Positions 23,904 through 32,255 of a stretch of 56,447 nt of DNA are shown one piece after another; position 1 is the stretch's first letter, and each line of letters opens with the position of its first letter. The notes beneath the pieces were generated by a model, which was not told the origin of the DNA, did no database searches, and saw only the letters and a list, made by a program, of their open reading frames with translations. The stretch spans positions 1 to 56,447 of the forward strand of contig JAKQEA010000171.1 in NCBI GenBank assembly GCA_029558715.1, in the 5' to 3' direction. Made by a program: the position numbers and the translations under genes. Source of the stretch: Bacteroidota bacterium (GTDB lineage: Bacteria; Bacteroidota; Bacteroidia; Chitinophagales; Chitinophagaceae).

Positions 23904-23952
23904 AATACCACAAAAGTGGTATTGTCTCGTTTTCTATTGCCTGTTACTTTTG
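23904..23952 (+). promoter_or_regulatory. Promoter with overlapping inverted repeat
   Basis: TTG (23922-23924), a spacer of 20 bases, and TACTTTTG (23945-23952) match the Bacteroidota TTG/TAnnTTTG consensus exactly. The perfect inverted repeat AATACCAC-AAAA-GTGGTATT (23904-23923) overlaps the TTG box, as an operator would. No gene starts downstream on this strand before the terminator at 24040. Confidence 0.5.
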
Positions 23953-23957
23953 AAATG

Positions 23958-24066
23958 AAAATTCAAATTATACGGACCATTAGCCATTAAACCTGATTTT
24001 AAGCAAGCAAACAGGGCCTTGATCAAAACCGTTAAAAAAGCCTCCGCGATTAGCGGAGGCTTTTGT
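23958..24066 (+). ncRNA. Candidate small RNA between the response regulator and the M1 peptidase gene
   Basis: A transcript of about 110 bases is implied by the consensus promoter at 23922-23952 and the strong terminator hairpin at 24040-24060 with TTTTG. The only ORF inside is 11 codons (ATG at 23956). The RNA could be a regulatory RNA controlled by the neighbouring response regulator. Expression is inferred, not seen. Confidence 0.4.
24034..24066. terminator. Bidirectional Rho-independent terminator
   Basis: GCCTCCGC (24040-24047), loop GATTA, GCGGAGGC (24053-24060). TTTTG follows on the plus side and a run of A (T on the minus strand) precedes it. It serves the candidate small RNA on the plus strand and the M1 peptidase gene on the minus strand. 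Confidence 0.8.
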
Positions 24067-24082
24067 TTTAATAGTTTATATC

Positions 24083-25924
24083 CTACCATTTAATCTCCAG
24101 TTTGTTATTCTTTCTGTCTATATCCGCCATCCTTAATGAGGGGTCAATTTCCACTATTGAAAAATCGGCCAGTTTACGGGTTGTCTCTATTGTATAGGTG
24201 TTATGTGTCCATTTCCATGGTTCATACACTTTCCTGGTAATGGCTGAGTCTTCAATTGGTTTCTCTCCATACATAAGATTCAGCGGAACGTAATGCAATT
24301 CCTTACTGCCATCTTTAAAAGTTAGCTGGAGATCTATTGGCATTGGCATCAACCCGGCCCTGTTTATCCTTACTTTTGTTTTGCCTCCTTCTTCCCAAAG
24401 ACTATCGATGCTGTAATCAATCGTCTTGATAGAATTTACCCAGTACTCTTTGTACCAATCCAGTTTCATATCACTGACCTTTTCTGCTATACGGATAAAG
24501 TCTGCTGCATTGGGATGTTTAAATTTCCATTGTTTGTAATACTCGAGTAATATTTTATCCCTCACCGGCGCACCTGTTATGTATCCTAACTGTTCAAGAA
24601 ATACAGCCCCTTTAGAATAAACGGCTGCACCATATGCTGCATTGGTATTGAAGTGATCTGCATGTGTAGTTAATGGCTCTTCTCTTCCGCTCTTTGCCAG
24701 GGAATAATAACCCCGGTAAGTTCCATCAAACGGAAAAGCTGTACTATTCTCCAGAAAGGCTGTTACCAGGTCTTCCGCATAAGTAGTGAATCCTTCATCC
24801 ATCCAGCCATACAATGATTCATTATTTCCCAATATCCCGTGATACCAGTTGTGCAACCACTCATGCAGCCATGCTCCCGGGCCAATCAATAATGTGGCCA
24901 TGGGATATTCCATGCCGCCATCACCACCATGAATAAATGTATACTGCCTGTACGGGTAGACGCCGAATTTTTTTTCTATAAAAGGCAAAGCCTTTGCTGC
25001 ATCGTCCAAAATTTTCTCCCACCCGGCAGCAGGTGCATTGGTAGGCTTATATAAAAGATGCAGTGTTACACTATCATTCACCTTTCTTGTTTTGTGTATA
25101 TACTCCGGGTCAGCCGCCCACATAAAATCATGGACATTAGGTGCAATGAAACGCCAGGTAAGTTTATCACCTGCAGGCCGGTTTACTTTTGAACCGGCAT
25201 TTTCATATCCATAACCTATCTGATTAGGATTTTGCAAATAACCGGTTCCCCCTATAATATATTTTTTGTCGATAGAAATGCTAACATCATAATCGCCCCA
25301 TACGCCATAGAACTCCCGGCCTACATACGGAGTGGGATGCCAGCCTTCATAATCATACTCACATAGTTTGGGATACCACTGGCTCATTGAGTAACGAACT
25401 TTTGAAGTGGGGTTATCTCTTCCGCTTCTTCTTATCTGCAATGGTACCTGTGCTTCAAACTCCATGTCAAATACCACTTTTGATTTAGGGAGTATGGGCT
25501 TGTCCAGTTTTACTTCAAGGATCGTTTCCAGTACTTTGAAGGTTTGTGGACGGCCATTCATCTTTAAAGAAATGATCTTCTGGTATCCGATCTCATCGGG
25601 CTTCAGGTTCTGTATCCTGTCCTTAACCCGCTGATCCCAGTCAGGACCACGACCTGCAACAATCGTTCCCTGCCTCCTGCTCCGGGTGTCCATCATACTG
25701 CCCGGTTGAAAGGCATTAAAATAAAGATGGTAAAACACCCTGGTCAGTGTATCGGGAGAATTATTCCAGTATTCCAGTTTTTGTTTACCGGTGAATTGAT
25801 TGGTCTGTATATTCATATCAATACTCATCACATATTTTACTCTTTGCTGCCACCGGTCAGGCTGGGCAACCAGGTTTATTGATACAAAAGAAAGGGCAGT
25901 GGATAAAACTAACAGTTTACTCAT
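24083..25924 (-). CDS. Exported M1-family metallopeptidase
   Basis: From MSKLLVLSTALSFVSINLVAQ (start 25924) the protein is 613 residues with a signal peptide. The zinc site is HEWLH (His354, Glu355, His358) with the third ligand Glu377 after the standard 18 residues. GGDGGMEYPMATL is the GxMEN-like substrate-binding loop. M1 enzymes are aminopeptidases; here the export signal suggests peptide trimming in the periplasm or outside the cell. The domain order (N-terminal beta saddle, then catalytic domain, short C-terminus without a large helical domain) fits Bacteroidota members. The longer ORF start would overlap the divergent nitroreductase promoter region. Confidence 0.92.
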   Translation of the reverse strand: MSKLLVLSTALSFVSINLVAQPDRWQQRVKYVMSIDMNIQTNQFTGKQKLEYWNNSPDTLTRVFYHLYFNAFQPGSMMDTRSRRQGTIVAGRGPDWDQRVKDRIQNLKPDEIGYQKIISLKMNGRPQTFKVLETILEVKLDKPILPKSKVVFDMEFEAQVPLQIRRSGRDNPTSKVRYSMSQWYPKLCEYDYEGWHPTPYVGREFYGVWGDYDVSISIDKKYIIGGTGYLQNPNQIGYGYENAGSKVNRPAGDKLTWRFIAPNVHDFMWAADPEYIHKTRKVNDSVTLHLLYKPTNAPAAGWEKILDDAAKALPFIEKKFGVYPYRQYTFIHGGDGGMEYPMATLLIGPGAWLHEWLHNWYHGILGNNESLYGWMDEGFTTYAEDLVTAFLENSTAFPFDGTYRGYYSLAKSGREEPLTTHADHFNTNAAYGAAVYSKGAVFLEQLGYITGAPVRDKILLEYYKQWKFKHPNAADFIRIAEKVSDMKLDWYKEYWVNSIKTIDYSIDSLWEEGGKTKVRINRAGLMPMPIDLQLTFKDGSKELHYVPLNLMYGEKPIEDSAITRKVYEPWKWTHNTYTIETTRKLADFSIVEIDPSLRMADIDRKNNKLEIKW

Positions 25925-25966
25925 TATAATACAATTTGAATTGGTAAATTTCGCCAAATACATGTT

Positions 25967-26650
25967 ATGACAAAAACAAAATTGATTGACGGTTATCCGT
26001 TTGTAAAATATGAAAAGAACACATTTAATGAGGAAGAAATGATAGACCGCAGCCGGGAGTTTTACGTATGGATGGACAAAAGAAGAACAGTAAGGGATTT
26101 TTCAAATAAGCCGGTACCAAAAGAGGTGATCGGAAATTTACTTCTGACCGCTTCTTCTGCCCCAAGCGGTGCGCACAAGCAACCATGGTTATTTTGTGTA
26201 GTAAGTGATGCAGCGATAAAAAAGCAAATCCGTACGGAAGCGGAGAAAGAGGAGTTTGAAAGTTATAACAGAAGAATGCCGGAAGAATGGCTAGAAGACC
26301 TTCGGCCATTGCAAACAAACTGGAACAAAGAATTCCTTGAAATTGCACCGCATCTGATAATCGTTTTTAAAAAAACCTACGAGACCAGAGAAGATGGCAC
26401 TAAGGGCAATGTATATTATGCCAATGAGAGCTGTGGTCTTGCCTGTGGCTTTTTACTGACAGCTATTCATCATGCAGGCCTGGTTGCACTAACACATACG
26501 CCTTCTCCTATGAATTTTTTAAGTAAAGTGCTGAACAGGCCAGAGAATGAAAAACCTTTTCTGCTGATACCTGTTGGCTACCCGGCAGAAGAGTGCTGGG
26601 TTCCTGATTTAAAAAGAAAACAATTGAGTGAAGTATCCGCCTGGTACTGA
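25967..26650 (+). CDS. Nitroreductase-fold flavoprotein, iodotyrosine deiodinase-like
   Basis: A 227-residue FMN enzyme. The nitroreductase core shows DKRRTVRDFSNKPV and SSAPSGAHKQPW. Beyond the general fold it resembles animal iodotyrosine deiodinase. The active-site lid contains Glu96, Tyr100 and Lys121 at the spacing of the human substrate-binding trio Glu157, Tyr161 and Lys182 (TNWNKEFLEIAP segment), and the end VGYPAEECWVPDLKRKQL matches the deiodinase C-terminus closely. Such enzymes reductively dehalogenate halotyrosines; bacterial members have been reported, including one from the Bacteroidota species Haliscomenobacter hydrossis. It is a single gene, divergent from the M1 peptidase. 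Confidence 0.85.
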   Translation: MTKTKLIDGYPFVKYEKNTFNEEEMIDRSREFYVWMDKRRTVRDFSNKPVPKEVIGNLLLTASSAPSGAHKQPWLFCVVSDAAIKKQIRTEAEKEEFESYNRRMPEEWLEDLRPLQTNWNKEFLEIAPHLIIVFKKTYETREDGTKGNVYYANESCGLACGFLLTAIHHAGLVALTHTPSPMNFLSKVLNRPENEKPFLLIPVGYPAEECWVPDLKRKQLSEVSAWY

Positions 26651-27316
26651 TCAGCCTTTACCTTCAACAATAATGACAATTTCACCCTTTACTGTTTTTT
26701 CCCTGAAATAAGCTGCTACATCTTTCAGCATGCCTCTTTTATTCTCTTCAAATAACTTGGTAAGTTCACGGCTTACACTGCACATTCTTTCTTCTCCAAA
26801 ACAGGTAATAAACTCTTCCAGCGTTTTCACTAATCGCAAAGGCGACTCATAAAAGATCATTGTTCTTTCCTCTTCAGCTAGTTGTTTCAATAAAGTTTGT
26901 CTTCCTTTTTTTAAAGGCAGAAACCCTTCAAAACAAAAACGGTTAGCGGGAATACCACTATTGACCAATGCAGGAACAAAGGCAGTTGCCCCGGGCAGGC
27001 ATTCTACTTTCACTCCCACTTTTATACATTCCCTCACCAGTAAAAAAGCAGGGTCTGAAATGCCGGGAGTACCCGCATCTGTAACAACAGCCATTTTTTT
27101 GCCTTCCAGTAACTGGCTGACTAAATGATGCAATACTTTATGCTCATTATGCTGATGATAGGGAGAAAGCGGTTTTATAACCTGGTAATGATTCAGCAGG
27201 TGTGAAGTCGTTCTGGTATCCTCAGCCAGGATAAGATCCACCTCCTTCAGCACTTCCAGAGCCCGGAGTGTAATGTCTTTAAGATTGCCTATCGGGGTGG
27301 GAACTAAATACAACAT
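26651..27316 (-). CDS. rsmI: 16S rRNA (cytidine-1402-2'-O)-methyltransferase
   Basis: A 221-residue protein. It opens MLYLVPTPIGNLKDITLRAL followed by EVLKEVDLILAEDTRTTS, the defining motif of RsmI in the tetrapyrrole methylase superfamily. AVVTDAGTPGISDP and FEGFLPLKKGRQ follow. It methylates the ribose of C1402 in the ribosomal decoding centre. The chain ends after the core and lacks the small C-terminal domain of the longer E. coli form. It is downstream of purS, separated by a palindrome-rich gap of 57 bases. Confidence 0.95.
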   Translation of the reverse strand: MLYLVPTPIGNLKDITLRALEVLKEVDLILAEDTRTTSHLLNHYQVIKPLSPYHQHNEHKVLHHLVSQLLEGKKMAVVTDAGTPGISDPAFLLVRECIKVGVKVECLPGATAFVPALVNSGIPANRFCFEGFLPLKKGRQTLLKQLAEEERTMIFYESPLRLVKTLEEFITCFGEERMCSVSRELTKLFEENKRGMLKDVAAYFREKTVKGEIVIIVEGKG

Positions 27317-27325
27317 GGTTAAATT

Positions 27326-27366
27326 AGTTAACCGGTTAACTGTTTAATCGGGCAAGTCCCGATTAA
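27326..27366. repeat. Two adjacent palindromes between purS and rsmI
   Basis: AGTTAACCGGTTAACT (27326-27341) is a perfect 16-base palindrome. TTAATCGGG-CAAGT-CCCGATTAA (27344-27366) is a 9-bp perfect hairpin. There is no T run, so it is not a normal terminator. Similar TTAACTAATTAG-rich palindromes occur at 45531-45596 before rplS. Confidence 0.5.
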
Positions 27367-27373
27367 CTGATTC

Positions 27374-27619
27374 CTAGTTAACCAATACCTCAAAGTACTC
27401 CATCACCGGGTTGCTCAATAATTTTTTGCTGGCCTCTTCAGCAATAGCTTTTGCTTTTTCAGGAGAATCAGCATTTACCTGCAGGGTGATATTTTTTCCT
27501 ACTCTCACATCTTCCACTCCACTCAGGCCCAGGTTTTCCAGGCCGCCCATTACTGCTTTCCCCTGCGGATCAAGCAATTCTTTCAGCGGCATTACTTTTA
27601 TCTGAACAGTATAGGTCAT
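27374..27619 (-). CDS. purS: Phosphoribosylformylglycinamidine synthase subunit PurS
   Basis: 81 residues from the ATG at 27619 (MTYTVQIKVMPLKELLDPQG). The PurS signature is visible: KAVMGGLENLGLSGVEDVRVGK and AKAIAEEASKKLLSNPVMEYF. PurS bridges PurL and PurQ in the fourth step of purine synthesis. PurL and PurQ are not in the window. Its start overlaps the stop codon of pssA by four bases, so the two are translated together although their pathways differ. Confidence 0.9.
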   Translation of the reverse strand: MTYTVQIKVMPLKELLDPQGKAVMGGLENLGLSGVEDVRVGKNITLQVNADSPEKAKAIAEEASKKLLSNPVMEYFEVLVN

Positions 27620-28380
27620 GCTATTTTGTTTTTGAAAAGCAAAGATAAGAGAACATATGCCACCACCATTACCGGTACTGCCAGCCATTTCAATAAAACA
27701 ATTGAGAGTACCGCAATGATAATAAGTAAATAACGGGGGATATTATGCTTTATACTGTAGTCTTTAAATTTCATCGCCATCAGCGGCAGAGTGGATACCA
27801 TCATGTAAGAGAGAACAAACACCATTGCATAAAGAAACCATTTATTCAATAACAGGCTGAATACCCATGCTTCATTCACATTCCAGTATATCAATGGTAA
27901 TGATGCCACAAACAACCCAACAGCCGGTACAGGCATTCCTTTGAATGAGTAAGACTGGCTGTTATCCAAATTAAATCTTGCTAAACGCCATGCTGCTGCA
28001 CAGGGTAGTACAAAAGCCGGTAACAACCATAAAAAAGATACATCCAGTCCGCCTTCTTCCTGGGCAAAACTCAAGCGGAGAAACTGGTAAATAATCATTG
28101 AAGGAGCTACTCCAAAACTTACCACATCGGCAAGAGAATCCAATTGCTTACCCATTTCAGATGTGGCATTGAATAGTCTTGCAACAAAACCATCCAGGAA
28201 ATCAACAACAGCAGCAATACCGATAAATAAGGTTGCCATCCATATTTTTTCGGGTATATCGAGCAACTCGGTTCCTTCGGCGCTTACACTTATCAAAATG
28301 CCGTTTTGTAGCGTAAATACAATGGCGATACAACCGAAGAAAAGATTCAGTAAAGTGAAGAGATTAGGAATTTGCTTCAT
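27616..28380 (-). CDS. pssA: CDP-diacylglycerol--serine O-phosphatidyltransferase
   Basis: A 254-residue membrane enzyme that makes phosphatidylserine, the precursor of phosphatidylethanolamine. The CDP-alcohol phosphatidyltransferase motif DGx2ARx8Gx3Dx3D is present as DGFVARLFNATSEMGKQLDS followed by LAD. It begins MKQIPNLFTLLNLFFGCIAI, the usual PssA start, and has about eight hydrophobic helices. It is upstream of purS and rsmI in one unit. Confidence 0.93.
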   Translation of the reverse strand: MKQIPNLFTLLNLFFGCIAIVFTLQNGILISVSAEGTELLDIPEKIWMATLFIGIAAVVDFLDGFVARLFNATSEMGKQLDSLADVVSFGVAPSMIIYQFLRLSFAQEEGGLDVSFLWLLPAFVLPCAAAWRLARFNLDNSQSYSFKGMPVPAVGLFVASLPLIYWNVNEAWVFSLLLNKWFLYAMVFVLSYMMVSTLPLMAMKFKDYSIKHNIPRYLLIIIAVLSIVLLKWLAVPVMVVAYVLLSLLFKNKIA

Positions 28381-28395
28381 GCCGGCAAGATAAAT

Positions 28396-29685
28396 TTATT
28401 TTTTCATGAGAGCTTCTATCTCTTCTGCAGTAATGGGGATATTCTTCATCAGGTCCTTACTTCCATTTCGGGTTATCCAAAGATTATTCTCAATGCGGAT
28501 ACCCATTTGCTCCTCTTCAATATAAATACCCGGCTCTACCGTAAACACCATTCCCGCTTTTATAGGTTCGGTTCTTGTACCCAGGTCATGTACATCCACA
28601 CCCAGGTGATGCGAAATACCATGATATAAATATTTGCGATAAGCCCTGTTTTCCGGATCCTCATTTTTTACATCAGATTTTCTGAGCAATCCTATTTTGA
28701 GAAATTGTTGTGTTGCTTCTTCTCCCACTTTTTCTGTATAGTCAATAATGCTGATGCCCGGCTTTAAAATACTTTTTGCATAATCATGTAAATGCAGGCA
28801 GGCATTATAGACTGTTCTCTGCCGACGGGTGAATTTTCCATTTACCGGTACTGTCCTTGTCAGGTCAGCACAATAACCACCGTACTCTGCCCCAAAATCC
28901 ATTAATATCAGCTCACCATCTTTACATTCTTCGTTATTACTTACATAGTGCAGTGTCCGGGCTCTGTCGCCGCTGGCAATAATACTTCCGTATGCCGGAC
29001 CTGTTGCCCGTTGGCTAAGGAATGAATGAAATATCTCCGCTTCAATTTCATACTCCATCACTCCGGGTTTAATGAACTGCAGCAAGCGACGGAATGTACT
29101 ATCAGTAATATCTATTGCTTTCTGCATCACTTCTACTTCCAAAGCCGTTTTGATACCCCTCAGTTCTTTCATGATCCGGGCTGCTCTCAAATAATTATGC
29201 AGTGGATACCGGCTTTTCATTTCATCAATAAAACGGTAATCCCGGCTTCTCACTAAACTGGCCTTGCGATCATTTTCATTACTGTCGAGGTAAATACTAT
29301 CTGCCAGGTGAATCCATGGTTGCAGCAACCCATCAATACTGTCCAGCCAAACAATTGTTTTCATGCCGCTGATCGACTGTGCTTCTTTCACCCGTAGTCT
29401 CTTTCCATCCCATTTCTCTTTTAATTCATTGGGGCGAACAAGCACCAGCACTTCCCTGTATTTCGGATCAGGGTTATCAGGGAATAAGATCACCATACTA
29501 TCTTCCTGGGTAATGCCGCTCAACCAGAACAGGTCGCTGTTCTGTTTGAAAGAATAGATCGCATCACCATTGCTGGGTACTTCATCATTACTTACAAAAA
29601 TGGCAATGGAATTTTTCTGCATCTGGCGAACAAACCGCTCCCGGTTCTGGGTAAAAATGGCTGGGTTTAATGGTAGATATTTCAT
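28396..29685 (-). CDS. Xaa-Pro aminopeptidase (M24B family)
   Basis: A 429-residue protein in two parts: an N-terminal creatinase-like domain (NRERFVRQMQKNSIAIFVSN...) and a pita-bread catalytic domain. Metal ligands are in MDFGAEYGGYCADLTRTVPV (two Asp), HGISHHLGVDVHD (His), TVEPGIYIE (Glu) and GIRIENNLWI (Glu). It removes N-terminal residues that precede proline. No signal peptide is visible, so it is cytosolic. The stop lies 15 bases before the pssA start region, in the same direction. Confidence 0.92.
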   Translation of the reverse strand: MKYLPLNPAIFTQNRERFVRQMQKNSIAIFVSNDEVPSNGDAIYSFKQNSDLFWLSGITQEDSMVILFPDNPDPKYREVLVLVRPNELKEKWDGKRLRVKEAQSISGMKTIVWLDSIDGLLQPWIHLADSIYLDSNENDRKASLVRSRDYRFIDEMKSRYPLHNYLRAARIMKELRGIKTALEVEVMQKAIDITDSTFRRLLQFIKPGVMEYEIEAEIFHSFLSQRATGPAYGSIIASGDRARTLHYVSNNEECKDGELILMDFGAEYGGYCADLTRTVPVNGKFTRRQRTVYNACLHLHDYAKSILKPGISIIDYTEKVGEEATQQFLKIGLLRKSDVKNEDPENRAYRKYLYHGISHHLGVDVHDLGTRTEPIKAGMVFTVEPGIYIEEEQMGIRIENNLWITRNGSKDLMKNIPITAEEIEALMKK

Positions 29686-29943
29686 ACGTTTTTTCTTAAA
29701 TCATTTGTTTAGCACAAAAAGCATTTAAAGATAGGAAGCCTGCTTATCCGCCGGCTGACTTTCATCACAAATCAGTTAATAACAGAAAAAATCAGAAATT
29801 TTTTAAATTCTTAGCTCCCATTTTAAATTCCATCAAATATAAATCAATGAAAATGAATGGAAAACATCCTTTTTATAATAATTATTAGGACAATATTAAT
29901 GTGTCAAACTAACACTTGTATGTAAAAATTTGAGTTTAGATAT

Positions 29944-29951
29944 TACCTTTG
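29944..29951 (+). promoter_or_regulatory. Candidate -7 element of pckA
   Basis: TACCTTTG matches TAnnTTTG and lies 12 bases before the first ATG. The nearest upstream TTG (29916-29918) is 25 bases away, longer than usual, so the promoter is only partly supported. The gap 29686-29963 is otherwise AT-rich and empty. Confidence 0.3.
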
Positions 29952-29963
29952 TCCCTTCAACAA

Positions 29964-31583
29964 ATGCGATTGCAATATATGTCAGTACCTACCATCTCTT
30001 TTCCGACCCAACACTTATCGAAGATTGGCCTTAAGAACACAGAATCAATTCATTATCAATTAACCCCCGAAGAATTAATACAGGATACGTTACGTATTGG
30101 TGAGGGAGTTTTAAATGATACCGGCGCCCTGGTTATTCAAACAGGTGAGTTTACTGGCCGTTCCCCCAAGGATAAATTCACGGTGAAAGATGAAACTACC
30201 GCAGACGTTGTACACTGGAACGATTTTAATATACCCATTGAACCTAAATATTTCGATATCATATTTGATAAGATTACCGGCTATCTGAACAGTGTGCCTG
30301 AAATATGGGTGCGGGATTGTTATGCCTGCGCCGATCCCCGCTTCCGTCTGAATGTAAGGGTGATTAATGAAAAACCCTGGAACAATCTTTTTGCTTATAA
30401 CATGTTCCTTCGTCCCAAAGAAGAAGAATTGGAGAATTTCAAACCAGACTGGCATGTAATTTCCACTCCGGGATTGAAACTAGATGCTAAAGAATGTGGT
30501 ACCCGCCAGCATAATGCAGCAATAGTATCCTTTAAACATAAAATGATATTAATAGCCGGCACAGGCTATACCGGCGAAATCAAAAAGGGCATCTTTACCA
30601 TACTTAATTACATTTTGCCGCATGAAAAAAATGTACTGAGTATGCACTGTAGTGCCAATATGGGCGATAACGGAGACACGGCCGTGTTTTTCGGACTTAG
30701 CGGTACAGGCAAAACAACACTGAGTGCTGACCCTAACCGTAAATTGATAGGTGATGATGAACATGCCTGGACCAATGATAATATTTTCAATTTTGAAGGA
30801 GGATGTTATGCAAAGACAATTAACCTGACCGAAGAGAAAGAACCGGAGATATATAATGCTATCCGACCGGGTGCACTGGTAGAAAATATTACATTCTTTG
30901 CGGGTACAAACCAGATCAATTTTGATGATGGATCGGTTACTGAAAACACAAGAGTTTCTTACCCGCTTCATTTTATCAGCAATGCACAGGAACCATCGAT
31001 TGGCGGATTACCCAAAAATATTTTCTTTTTAACCTGTGATGCATTCGGTGTATTACCTCCTGTTTCCAGGCTCACACCAGGCCAGGCCATGTACCAGTTC
31101 ATTTCAGGATATACAGCTAAAGTAGCCGGAACTGAAGCCGGAGTAACAGAACCCAAACCTACTTTTAGTGCCTGTTTTGGTGCGCCATTCCTCCCGCTGC
31201 ATCCAGGCAAATATGCAGAGATGCTGGGAAAGAAAATGCAGGAGAATAATGTAAATGTCTGGATGATCAACACAGGCTGGACAGGTGGGCCTTATGGCAC
31301 AGGTAACAGAATGAAGTTGAAGTATACCAGGGCTATGATCACTGCTGCTCTTGAAGGCAAACTGAATGATATGGAATTTGCTATTGACCCTGTTTTTGGT
31401 GTTGCTATACCCCAGGCTTGTCCTGATGTGCCTGCTGATATTTTAAATCCACGGAATACCTGGGCTGACAAAAATGCCTATGATGAAAAAGCAAAATACC
31501 TGGCTGGTTTGTTTGTAAAGAACTTTGCCAAGTATGCAGATGGTGTGACAGCAGAAATCCTTGCTGCCGCCCCTAAGGCATAA
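29964..31583 (+). CDS. pckA: Phosphoenolpyruvate carboxykinase (ATP)
   Basis: About 535-540 residues. It converts oxaloacetate and ATP to phosphoenolpyruvate in gluconeogenesis. Motifs include TGRSPKDKFTV, HCSANMG (metal ligand region), the kinase loop GLSGTGKTTLSADPNRKLIG followed by DDEHAW, and RVSYPLHFI. Starts at 29964 (MRLQYMSVPT) or 29979 (MSVPTISF) are both possible; the second leaves a normal leader after the promoter-like TACCTTTG. It is a single gene ending in a strong terminator. Confidence 0.95.
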   Translation: MRLQYMSVPTISFPTQHLSKIGLKNTESIHYQLTPEELIQDTLRIGEGVLNDTGALVIQTGEFTGRSPKDKFTVKDETTADVVHWNDFNIPIEPKYFDIIFDKITGYLNSVPEIWVRDCYACADPRFRLNVRVINEKPWNNLFAYNMFLRPKEEELENFKPDWHVISTPGLKLDAKECGTRQHNAAIVSFKHKMILIAGTGYTGEIKKGIFTILNYILPHEKNVLSMHCSANMGDNGDTAVFFGLSGTGKTTLSADPNRKLIGDDEHAWTNDNIFNFEGGCYAKTINLTEEKEPEIYNAIRPGALVENITFFAGTNQINFDDGSVTENTRVSYPLHFISNAQEPSIGGLPKNIFFLTCDAFGVLPPVSRLTPGQAMYQFISGYTAKVAGTEAGVTEPKPTFSACFGAPFLPLHPGKYAEMLGKKMQENNVNVWMINTGWTGGPYGTGNRMKLKYTRAMITAALEGKLNDMEFAIDPVFGVAIPQACPDVPADILNPRNTWADKNAYDEKAKYLAGLFVKNFAKYADGVTAEILAAAPKA

Positions 31584-31618
31584 ACTGGTTTTATACTGGA
31601 CGGTTATTTGATATTTCA

Positions 31619-31655
31619 CCCCGTTTCACTCAACATGAGACGGGGTTTTTATTTT
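31619..31655 (+). terminator. Rho-independent terminator of pckA
   Basis: CCCCGT (31619-31624) pairs with ACGGGG (31640-31645), with an inner CTCA/TGAG pair, followed by TTTTTATTTTATTT. Confidence 0.8.
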
Positions 31656-31718
31656 ATTTAACGACTGCTTATATAGCTGGTAAAATTTTTGATACAACTT
31701 TACGTTGATAAATCGTCT

Positions 31719-32255
31719 ATGAACAAACTCATTTTGTATACTATTTTCTTCCTTCTTCCTGCTGCAATTGCCGCACAGACTGCAGATGAGGAGTTATTGG
31801 AATGGAGTTCTTCCAGGAGATTAAACTGGAATGATTATAAAGGAAAGCCGGACCCAGCCAGTGATGCGGCTGCTAACACCACTACTTACCTTAGTATTCA
31901 ATACAAGATCAGTAGTACCGATTTTGGTTACCAGATAAAATCTCTTTTTTCTAAAAACCGCTCATGGGGTTTACATAAATCGGATTATATACTCAGTCAT
32001 GAGCAGGGGCATTTTGATATTGCCGAAATTTTTGCCCGGAAGCTTCATAAAAAAATGAGTGAGTACAACTTCAACAAAAGAACTTACCAGAAAGACCTGA
32101 AAAAGATCTATGAAGACATTACAGATGAAAAGGAGCAAATGCAAAATGACTATGACAGGGAAACCCGGCACAGCATTAACAGGGAAAAACAGGCTGAATG
32201 GCTGAAGAAAATTGAGAAGATGCTTAACGAATATTCAAACTGGGCTGATTATTAA
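31719..32255 (+). CDS. DUF922-family predicted zinc protease, exported
   Basis: From MNKLILYTIFFLLPAAIAAQ (start 31719) the protein is 178 residues with a signal peptide. LNWNDYKGKPDPASDAAA is the opening seen in DUF922. The central HEQGHFDIAEIFARKL carries an HExxH motif followed by a helix, which led to the family being called predicted secreted Zn-dependent proteases. No activity is proven for the family. The C-terminal third is highly charged and helical. Its end overlaps the end of the convergent deoxynucleoside kinase gene by four bases. Confidence 0.8.
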   Translation: MNKLILYTIFFLLPAAIAAQTADEELLEWSSSRRLNWNDYKGKPDPASDAAANTTTYLSIQYKISSTDFGYQIKSLFSKNRSWGLHKSDYILSHEQGHFDIAEIFARKLHKKMSEYNFNKRTYQKDLKKIYEDITDEKEQMQNDYDRETRHSINREKQAEWLKKIEKMLNEYSNWADY

